IMG/VR virus record: IMGVR_UViG_3300005663_000153
Coordinates: 1-30,994 of that record
DNA length: 30,994 bases
Reading direction: 5' to 3' (one strand)
From: a virus
Made by a program: the position numbers and the translations under genes. Under the pieces are notes generated by a model. That model was not told where the DNA came from. It saw only the letters and a list, made by a program, of their open reading frames with translations, and did no database searches. This document shows positions 25,504 through 30,994 of this stretch, piece by piece (the stretch's first letter is position 1; the number at the start of each line of letters is the position of its first letter).

Positions 25504-25911
25504 ATGACAGAAAGAACGTTAGCAATTGTTAAACCGGACGCTGTAAAAAGGGATCTGATAGGTCACATACTCACCAGAATGGAACTGGAAGGATTTAAAA
25601 TAGTTGACATGAAAATGACATTGTTGTCCAAAAAACAAACAGAAGAACTCTATAAAGTGCATAAAGATAAGCCGTTTTTCGAGGGTCAGACAGATTTTAT
25701 GTCGAGTGGGCCATGTGTAATGTTGGTATTAGAAGGAGCGGGTGTTATAGAAAAGTATAGAAAATTGATGGGGCCCACAGATTATATGAAATCAGAACCA
25801 CATACAATTAGACATGAACTTGCGACAGATATACGACATAATATAGTTCATGGATCTGATTCTGAAGAGTCGGCAAACTTTGAGATTAGTTTTTTTCAAC
25901 GTATTAAATAA
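25504..25911 (+). CDS. ndk: Nucleoside diphosphate kinase
   Basis: 135 residues, preceded by GGAGAG directly after the upstream stop. It transfers the gamma-phosphate from NTPs to (d)NDPs through a phospho-histidine (EC 2.7.4.6). Signature features: TLAIVKPDAVKR (5-16), the LMGPTD loop, TIRHELATD, and the active-site block N113-x-x-H116-GSDS-x-E with H116 as phospho-acceptor. Length is close to that of bacterial enzymes (about 140). The usual NPxxAxPGTIR segment is changed to DYMKSEPHTIR, a variation that keeps the TIR. In this operon it would convert dTDP and other dNDPs to triphosphates for phage replication. Confidence 0.95.
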   Translation: MTERTLAIVKPDAVKRDLIGHILTRMELEGFKIVDMKMTLLSKKQTEELYKVHKDKPFFEGQTDFMSSGPCVMLVLEGAGVIEKYRKLMGPTDYMKSEPHTIRHELATDIRHNIVHGSDSEESANFEISFFQRIK

Positions 25912-25925
25912 ATAGGAGGCAAAGG

Positions 25926-27050
25926 ATGGAATTTAAAATACCGGTAGATGAGCTACAAGGAATAATTTCTCGTTTATCTAATGTTGTTAAGGTGAATGAA
26001 TCAGGCATTACTGGCATGATTTTGATAGATGCTGGAGACGATGTAAAATTTAAAGCGACAGATGGAAATGTAAATTTAGTAGTGACAGCGAAAGAGGTCG
26101 AAGTTATTGAAAAAGGTAAGGTTCTACTGAATCTTGACAAGGTTAAGGGATATATTATGAAATTTGTTCCTCTTATAGAGGATTATGGAACAAAAGATTT
26201 TCATTTCGTTGTGAGTGATAAGTTAGGGCTTATAAAAACTAAAACATGTTTTCAATCTGGTAAGCCGGCATATAAGAAACTGAAGTTTGAGGTATTCAAA
26301 CCGGAACTTTACCCAATTATTAAGCCGTTCGGCGAAGCTCAGTTGATCGTCAATAGTAATATTCTAAAACGAGGTATAAATAGGGTGCTTCACTGTGTTA
26401 ATCCTGGTGAGGTTAGAAAAGCTATTACTGGAGTGGGTATAACAATATTACAGGATAGTATTGTATTTGCTGGAACTAATGGTGTGAAACTTGCAGAGTT
26501 TTCAATCGATATCAATGCAGATCTTATACAAGATACAAAAGTTATGAGTTATAACTTAGCGTCTATCTTAAGAAGTACTCTTGATGACGATGCACAAGTA
26601 TTTGTAATATTTGACGGAAGATATATTTATATCAAGTCCAATAATCTGTATATTATTGGTAATCTTATTATTGGCGAGGATTTTCCAAACTATAGACCGA
26701 TGTTTGATTTGGATAGGGTTATTAGTTTTCCGAGAGTTGATTTTATTGACACTATTCACGCAGTTATGGATGTTTTAGACGCAGAAGATAATCATAGATT
26801 GACACTTAATTTTAATGATAAGACACTTACTATAAAGAATGATAGAGTAGACTCAGTACAGACATTTGATGAGCCGTTTGAGTCTAACCTGGATATTGAT
26901 GTGAATGGTGAGTTTTTGGACTCATTGCTACATGATTTTATAGGCGAATCTTTAGAACTAAATTTTACTGATGGTAATAATTATATAGTTTTCAAGGCAA
27001 GTGATAACGAAAAGCACACAGCTCTACTAACAGTAGTCAAAAGGAGATAA
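25926..27050 (+). CDS. dnaN: DNA polymerase sliding clamp (beta subunit, DnaN-like)
   Basis: 374 residues, with AGGAGG (25915-25920) upstream. The beta clamp is a ring-shaped dimer that tethers polymerase to DNA; each subunit has three similar domains of about 120 residues. Here domain 1 spans about 1-125, domain 2 about 130-250 (NILKRGINRVLHCV, GVGITILQDSIVFAGTNG-VKLAEF) and domain 3 about 260-374 (GEDFPNYRPMF just before; VDFIDTIHAVMDVL inside). The ATNG-x-KLA pattern replaces the bacterial ATDGHRLA. The C-terminus ends TVVKRR rather than the bacterial PMRL, so the peptide-binding pocket has diverged. It is followed three bases later by a protein with a canonical clamp-binding peptide. Confidence 0.88.
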   Translation: MEFKIPVDELQGIISRLSNVVKVNESGITGMILIDAGDDVKFKATDGNVNLVVTAKEVEVIEKGKVLLNLDKVKGYIMKFVPLIEDYGTKDFHFVVSDKLGLIKTKTCFQSGKPAYKKLKFEVFKPELYPIIKPFGEAQLIVNSNILKRGINRVLHCVNPGEVRKAITGVGITILQDSIVFAGTNGVKLAEFSIDINADLIQDTKVMSYNLASILRSTLDDDAQVFVIFDGRYIYIKSNNLYIIGNLIIGEDFPNYRPMFDLDRVISFPRVDFIDTIHAVMDVLDAEDNHRLTLNFNDKTLTIKNDRVDSVQTFDEPFESNLDIDVNGEFLDSLLHDFIGESLELNFTDGNNYIVFKASDNEKHTALLTVVKRR

Positions 27051-27052
27051 CT

Positions 27053-27730
27053 ATGAATATGGCGAAAAGATATAGAGAAGAAACTGGGTTTAAGTGGCCC
27101 GATCCACCTGCGGAGGAATGTCAACTTGATTTATTTGGCGATGGAAAATCCACTGAAGAAGTACAGCTTGAAAAAGCTATAGAAGTGGTTGAATGTATAG
27201 GATATAGGGTAGTAAAGACCAAGGAAGAGTCCAAAGAGTTAGCCATAGAGCATGGTTATGCGGTGTCCGAACTACTAATGGTGAATGATCGGGTAGTGAC
27301 CTTGAAAGACCTACGTAACTATTTCTTTATGCGTTTGTGGACTAAATATCCTGGTAGACAGACAGATTATTATGAAAATTGGCAACAAGAAATGCGCATG
27401 ACGCGGTTATTTGTTGAGGCAATAGAACTAAGAGGGCTTAATAAATCCAACGCTATACAACGTGGAATAGAGATAATTGACATTATATTTAATCACGAAG
27501 AGGAATTCAGATTTAAAAATCCTATTAGTATAAGGGTGTTAGGCCAGGGTAAATCTGGTTGGATTACAGGTAAAGCAATAGAAATTCTGAATAATCGGTT
27601 GGAAAAACGTATTGAAGCAGAGCTGAGGCAAAAGGCTGAAGAGTTGGAATATGAGTTAGCACGTGATCTAGAAAAGCAGTCTTTTATAGATAATAAACTT
27701 GATAAAATAATAGCAAAGATAGAACAATAG
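27053..27730 (+). CDS. Clamp-associated protein with QLDLF motif
   Basis: 225 residues; AAGGAG seven bases before ATG 27053. Near the N-terminus, residues 24-28 read QLDLF, the canonical beta-clamp-binding pentapeptide (consensus QLxLF), in an otherwise Pro/Glu-rich and probably flexible leader. The body is helical with no nuclease, helicase or polymerase motif that I recognise. The final about 50 residues (LEKRIEAELRQKAEELEYEL and beyond) form a likely coiled coil. Adjacent to the sliding clamp and just upstream of recA, it is probably a clamp-binding replication or recombination accessory factor. The exact activity is unknown. Confidence 0.75.
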   Translation: MNMAKRYREETGFKWPDPPAEECQLDLFGDGKSTEEVQLEKAIEVVECIGYRVVKTKEESKELAIEHGYAVSELLMVNDRVVTLKDLRNYFFMRLWTKYPGRQTDYYENWQQEMRMTRLFVEAIELRGLNKSNAIQRGIEIIDIIFNHEEEFRFKNPISIRVLGQGKSGWITGKAIEILNNRLEKRIEAELRQKAEELEYELARDLEKQSFIDNKLDKIIAKIEQ

Positions 27731-27740
27731 GAGCTAAAAT

Positions 27741-28778
27741 ATGGTTAAGAAGAAGGAAGTTAAGGAAATTAAGGATCAGGGCACTTTAGAGATAGCACGA
27801 AAAGCAATTACCAAGAAGTACGGAGAAGGAGTTATTAGTTATCTAGGAGACCACGAGGACTTGAAAATTGACGCTGTTTCTACTGGGTGTTTAGCGTTGG
27901 ATGCTGCATTAGGTGTCGGAGGATTCGCCAGAGGACGACTTTACGAGGTATATGGACCCAACAGTAGTGGTAAATCTACACTAGCACTGAGCGTGTGTAT
28001 GCAAGCCCTGAAGAGGGATATGAATGTGGCATATGTAGATGCAGAACACTCACTAGATCCAAAATTAGTGAGAAATATGGGAACAGTAATAGGTGTCAAT
28101 CCTGATAGTATAGATTTGGTCCAGGCATTTACCGGCGACGAAAATCTTGAGATCGCAGAGATACTCATGAAGAGTGGGGAAGTTGATGTTCTGGTTGTAG
28201 ATAGTGTTTCTGCTCTGTTGCCGAAGGGCATGGCAGAAGGGGAGATTAGCGACAATTATATTGGACTACTTGCACGACTTATGAGTAAGGCATGCTTAAA
28301 ACTCACACCAATAGCTAATCGCACAAATACTTTACTTATATTTATCAATCAAATAAGGCATAATATAGGGAAATGGGGAGATGATAGAACTCCTACGGGT
28401 GGAGAAGCGTTGTCTTTCTACGCGACTGGTAGAATCAAGGTAGAAGGCGGAGAATCTAAAAAATCTCGTATAATTGATAGCGAAGGGCTTGTTTCTGGAC
28501 ATACTAGTGAATTTCAGGTAGTAAAAAATAAACTTGCGGCCCCATGGAGAACAGCGGGTATAGAGCTAATATATGGTGTTGGGTATAATTTTTCAGGCGA
28601 GATAATAAATTTAGGAGTTGATTTTGGTTTGATTGAGCAAGCAGGAGCCTGGTTTAAATATAATGAAGACAAATACCAAGGTAAAGATAGTTTGACAGCA
28701 GCTTTTATTGATAACCAAGATATGTATGCTGAACTACAGTCTAAGGTCAAGTCCGTGCTGGGGTTATCAAATGAGTAA
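27741..28778 (+). CDS. recA: RecA recombinase
   Basis: 345 residues, with AGGAG (27729-27733) overlapping the upstream stop. ATP-dependent strand exchange protein of bacterial RecA type, not T4 UvsX type. Visible motifs: Walker A GPNSSGKST (72-80), catalytic E102 in VDAEHSLD, Walker B VLVVDS (150-155), the L1-side ISDNYIGLLARLMS, FINQIR with Q204, and the L2-side PTGGEALSFYATGR. The L2 loop is shorter than in E. coli (IGKWGDDRTPTGG). The acidic C-terminal tail of bacterial RecA is absent, so the protein ends soon after the core, which might relax autoinhibition. It overlaps the next nuclease gene by eight bases, suggesting joint use in recombination. Confidence 0.95.
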   Translation: MVKKKEVKEIKDQGTLEIARKAITKKYGEGVISYLGDHEDLKIDAVSTGCLALDAALGVGGFARGRLYEVYGPNSSGKSTLALSVCMQALKRDMNVAYVDAEHSLDPKLVRNMGTVIGVNPDSIDLVQAFTGDENLEIAEILMKSGEVDVLVVDSVSALLPKGMAEGEISDNYIGLLARLMSKACLKLTPIANRTNTLLIFINQIRHNIGKWGDDRTPTGGEALSFYATGRIKVEGGESKKSRIIDSEGLVSGHTSEFQVVKNKLAAPWRTAGIELIYGVGYNFSGEIINLGVDFGLIEQAGAWFKYNEDKYQGKDSLTAAFIDNQDMYAELQSKVKSVLGLSNE

Positions 28779-29124
28779 ACTCTCCGACGAGGTCTATGAT
28801 AAGTTCAGAGAGTGGTATCCGCATTTTACTATTAGAAAAGAGCATTATGTGAATTATAAAGGTAGTAGATTGTTCTTTGATTTTTTCATAAAAGAACTTA
28901 ACTTATTGATAGAATGTCAAGGTCAGCAGCATTATGAATTTAACAAGCATTTCCATGGTGATAAATTAGTATTTCTGGACTCAAAGGCACGAGATAACTT
29001 GAAGATAGAATACGCTGAGGAAAATCGTATGGCACTTATGCTTATACGATACAATGATAAAATAGAATACAGATTGATGCAAAGTAATATAATGAAAGCT
29101 ATATTAAAGGTGAAATTATCATGA
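28771..29124 (+). CDS. Small PD-(D/E)XK-like endonuclease
   Basis: 117 residues starting at ATG 28771, inside the last codons of recA; upstream in-frame ATGs are within recA and lack a better ribosome binding site. The core reads LFFDFFIKELNLLIECQGQQHYEF: D37, then E48-x-Q50 followed by GQQHY. This matches the small restriction-fold nucleases of phages and large DNA viruses, where (D)...E-x-(D/Q/K)-G-x-Q-H is typical. A later K/E-rich helix (DNLKIEYAEENRMALMLIRY) also fits. The N-terminal HFTIRKEHYV supplies an early acidic residue, E24. Possible roles are junction or branch processing with RecA, or a reduced homing or repair nuclease. Confidence 0.75.
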   Translation: MSKLSDEVYDKFREWYPHFTIRKEHYVNYKGSRLFFDFFIKELNLLIECQGQQHYEFNKHFHGDKLVFLDSKARDNLKIEYAEENRMALMLIRYNDKIEYRLMQSNIMKAILKVKLS

Positions 29125-29318
29125 ATTTAGAAGATGGCACCACTCATTTTCAATGTGCTGGATGTAACAGTATAAAATTGGTCGATGAAGGTCATATAAT
29201 CAAAGTAGCATACAATGTGTTTGATACGGATAGTCAAAAAAGATTTTTTTATAGACCTCATTGGGTTATGTTATGTGATAAATGTTTTAGAGGGGAGAAG
29301 GAAAAGAAAGATGACTGA
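29121..29318 (+). CDS. Small zinc-knuckle protein (65 aa)
   Basis: Starts in an ATGA overlap with the nuclease gene; AAAGGTG lies upstream. CAGC (12-15) and CDKC (52-55) form a wide zinc ribbon with about 36 residues between knuckles, followed by a very basic/acidic tail (FRGEKEKKDD). No family recognised. It overlaps the next gene by eight bases. Confidence 0.7.
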   Translation: MNLEDGTTHFQCAGCNSIKLVDEGHIIKVAYNVFDTDSQKRFFYRPHWVMLCDKCFRGEKEKKDD

Positions 29319-29574
29319 AATAATAATTCCGGGACAGAAAGATCCTCACGACGTAGATAAAGAAAAAGATTGTTCAGACTTTGTGCCTCTAAATGACGGC
29401 ACAATTCATGGAGATAAAAAGTATTGTGATAGGTCATTTGCATGTAAACAGATAGGTATGTTGGGTCAGTGGGTAGAGATAGATAAGAACGGCAAGATAG
29501 TAGCCAGGGACTACTTGTGTACTGGTAAGCACCCTATATGGGAAGAGCGAAGCGAGGATGAAAATGCGACATAG
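29311..29574 (+). CDS. Small cysteine-containing protein (87 aa)
   Basis: The ATG at 29311, preceded by GGGGAGAAGGAAAAG, is preferred over an in-frame ATG at 29215 that lies inside the upstream gene without a ribosome binding site. The protein has four cysteines in the order DCSDF, KYCDRSFACK, YLCTGKHP, which could form one metal site or a small knot, in an acidic and lysine-rich context. It begins with a short beta-like MTEIIIPGQKDPHD. Function unknown. Its 3' end overlaps the next gene. Confidence 0.65.
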   Translation: MTEIIIPGQKDPHDVDKEKDCSDFVPLNDGTIHGDKKYCDRSFACKQIGMLGQWVEIDKNGKIVARDYLCTGKHPIWEERSEDENAT

Positions 29575-30142
29575 TAGCTATTATAATAATACCTATTATA
29601 TCCATATAAAAGTAGATAAAGATCTTATTGGTCTTATGGATCATTGGGAGAACGATGTATGTAATGTGCACCGGTGGGAGGTGTCAGAGGATCTTTTTTC
29701 CAGCAAGCATTTTTTTGTAATACTTACCAATAAATTATATGACTTTTATAAACGTACAGGTATGAAGTACACTGCTGGGTATGATTGTGGTTTTGATGAT
29801 GTGCCTAATTTTAGGCCCCCGACAGAGTCTGTGTATCAATTTGAGGATAGAGTACAAACCATAGATGAAAATAAACGTATTTGTAGACATGTATTTTGTT
29901 TGAAAGATAATCAAATAGAAATTCTGAAAAAAATAGATGATCGTAAAGCTGAGAGAGGTGCTGCTGAGGTTGTATTAGTTCCAACTGCTCCAATTTTGAA
30001 AAATCCATGGTATAAATGGTGCATTACGCATATAATACTTGGTATTGCTGTGCTTGGAACTTTAGCTTTTATTTTCAAAACGGAGGTTTTGGATAAACAT
30101 TATCCCAAGGCTCGTGAAAATATTATGGAGAAGTTTAAATGA
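29564..30142 (+). CDS. Single-pass C-terminal membrane protein (192 aa)
   Basis: The ATG at 29564 is chosen because GAGG (29554-29557) is six bases upstream; the ATG at 29558 touches that site. The first about 150 residues are a soluble-looking alpha/beta domain with several Tyr, His and Cys residues. One hydrophobic segment near the C-terminus (HIILGIAVLGTLAFIF) is preceded by KNPWYKW and followed by a charged tail of about 20 residues (FKTEVLDKHYPKARENIMEK). It would be anchored in the host membrane with most of the chain cytoplasmic, if the flanking positive charges act as usual. Function unknown; lysis, exclusion and signalling roles are all possible. It ends in an ATGA overlap. Confidence 0.7.
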   Translation: MRHSSYYNNTYYIHIKVDKDLIGLMDHWENDVCNVHRWEVSEDLFSSKHFFVILTNKLYDFYKRTGMKYTAGYDCGFDDVPNFRPPTESVYQFEDRVQTIDENKRICRHVFCLKDNQIEILKKIDDRKAERGAAEVVLVPTAPILKNPWYKWCITHIILGIAVLGTLAFIFKTEVLDKHYPKARENIMEKFK

Positions 30143-30606
30143 CAATAGAAGACGCACTAAATAAACGAGCAGAAGAACTGATGGTATTCAAAATGCCAAA
30201 AAATGAAGGTCTTATGAATGAGATATTTTCGTTTGATGTAAGAAATCTGGAGGCTACGCCATCAGCGAAGATCTCGCAGTATACCATAGGTCTTTCACAG
30301 TTCCTAATTTTTTTCTCGTCGCAAATCAACAAGACCAAGGTACAACTAATGCAGAAGAATAGGGTCATAGATACCTACATAAACCAGTCAGAACTCAAAG
30401 GTACTAAAGTGGAAAGAAGGCGGAAAGTAATAGATGCACATGAAGAACTACAAGCCATAGAAAAAGGCGTTGAACTTCTTGAGGCAGAAATAAAGCTGAC
30501 AGATGGTTTAGAAAAACATTATCTTGAACTTATACAAAGTTTTAAGAGAGAACTTACGCGTAGAGAGCATGAAATGAAATTTAGTAGGGACGAGCGGAGA
30601 TTATAG
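30139..30606 (+). CDS. Helical protein, possible recombination accessory factor
   Basis: 155 residues, starting in an ATGA overlap. Apart from a short N-terminal leader it is predicted helical and highly charged: SQYTIGLSQFLIFFSSQINK (46-65), then long helices with KVERRRKVIDAHEELQAIEK and a basic end (RELTRREHEMKFSRDERR). No membrane segment or catalytic motif. Size, helical make-up and linkage to recA recall UvsY-type recombination mediators, but I see no diagnostic sequence match. It is a hypothesis only; a coiled-coil structural or chaperone protein is the alternative. Confidence 0.65.
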   Translation: MTIEDALNKRAEELMVFKMPKNEGLMNEIFSFDVRNLEATPSAKISQYTIGLSQFLIFFSSQINKTKVQLMQKNRVIDTYINQSELKGTKVERRRKVIDAHEELQAIEKGVELLEAEIKLTDGLEKHYLELIQSFKRELTRREHEMKFSRDERRL

Positions 30607-30607
30607 A

Positions 30608-30994
30608 ATGCGTAGATTATCACATGAATATGTAAAGAATTTATTTGAAAAAGAGGGATATAGACTGCTGTCTGAATATAAAAACAGGCGTACAAAGATA
30701 AAATATAGATGTATAAATAATCATGTTCGTTATATGTGGCCCGCAGATTTTAAAAACGGTATTAGGTGTGCGGAATGCGCAGGCTTGGTAAAGAAAAATA
30801 TAAATTTTATTAAATCAGAATTTGCTGTCGAAGGGTATATACTTTTAACCACTGATTATATAAACGCTCATCAGAAATTGAAATGTATATGTCCAAATAG
30901 ACATGTGTATAATATGCGATGGGCTATGTGGCAACAAGGCCATAGATGTGCTTATTGTGCTGGTATTGGTAAACCCGATATAAAATTTATAAAA
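30608..30994 (+). CDS. Zinc-module (HNH-family) endonuclease, 3' partial
   Basis: The ATG at 30608 follows CGGAG (30595-30599) and sits just after the previous stop; the frame remains open to the window edge (129 residues seen). Two modules of about 60 residues are complete, with ligands C35/H39/C54/C57 and C95/H99/C114/C117. A third module begins at the end (GKPDIKFIK). The spacing and sequence (EYVKNLFEKEGYRLLS, then WQQGHRCAYCAG) make it a fourth relative of the endonucleases at 15957, 18516 and 21599. The HNH core expected downstream is outside the window. The first module is more diverged (CINNH rather than CSKGH). Its presence in the replication block shows that the family is not confined to tail gene junctions. 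Confidence 0.85.
   Translation, partial: MRRLSHEYVKNLFEKEGYRLLSEYKNRRTKIKYRCINNHVRYMWPADFKNGIRCAECAGLVKKNINFIKSEFAVEGYILLTTDYINAHQKLKCICPNRHVYNMRWAMWQQGHRCAYCAGIGKPDIKFIK

Noticed and set aside
28708-28770. Upstream ATG for the small nuclease
   Set aside because: The extra 21 residues are recA read out of frame, and the ATG at 28771 begins the recognisable protein.
27741-28778. T4-type UvsX
   Set aside because: GPNSSGKST, VDAEHSLD and the QIR block follow bacterial RecA spacing and sequence.
1-30994. CRISPR array, tRNA genes or alternative genetic code
   Set aside because: Gaps are too short for arrays or tRNAs and none was seen by eye. All long genes end at standard stops without internal reassigned codons, so no recoding needs to be assumed.

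Overview
The window looks like part of a large, AT-rich double-stranded DNA phage genome (or a prophage from such a phage). Every supportable gene lies on the + strand. Genes are packed end to end with ATGA, TAATG or similar overlaps and strong AGGAG-type ribosome binding sites. The content is virion or tail proteins, free-standing homing endonucleases, phage-type nucleotide metabolism, and replication and recombination genes. The ribosome binding sites and the bacterial-type RecA and sliding clamp point to a bacterial host, but the host lineage cannot be read from the sequence. No tRNA, rRNA, CRISPR array, transposase or integrase was seen. No stretch longer than about 150 bases lacks a gene.

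Region 1 (1-24290) is a late structural block. It starts inside a virion-like protein (1-1305). An AT-only hairpin and a promoter follow, leading into a helix-turn-helix plus PD-(D/E)XK homing-type endonuclease (1448-2221), a small unknown protein, a 1820-residue Cys-rich protein (2544-8006), a small zinc protein and a 2512-residue multidomain protein with LamG-like and discoidin-like modules (8408-15946). Three further tail or receptor-binding-like proteins come next: a beta-propeller-like protein (16327-18516), a DUF2341/LamG protein (19358-21595) and a protein made largely of (D/N)LxAxI repeats (22446-24290). At each junction from 15946 to 22446 a related HNH endonuclease gene is wedged in. 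Each carries one to three zinc modules of about 60 residues, and each overlaps or nearly touches its neighbours. The 3' ends of these HNH genes contain the ribosome binding sites of the structural genes that follow.

Region 2 (24291-24410) is the only other regulatory gap. It holds a second copy of the promoter found upstream of 1448, with the same motif and spacing, followed by three 14-bp iterated TGACRCA units.

Region 3 (24411-30994) is a metabolism, replication and recombination block. It encodes an archaeal/phage-type thymidylate synthase, a mini helix-turn-helix protein, a mini zinc ribbon, nucleoside diphosphate kinase, a DnaN-type sliding clamp, a protein with a QLDLF clamp-binding motif, RecA, a PD-(D/E)XK-like nuclease, two small Cys-rich proteins, a single-pass membrane protein and a helical protein that could be a recombination accessory factor. 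It ends inside a fourth member of the zinc-module endonuclease family, cut by the window edge. Thymidylate synthase and NDK together would feed dTTP to a replisome built around the phage's own clamp, with RecA and the nuclease acting in recombination-dependent replication or repair.
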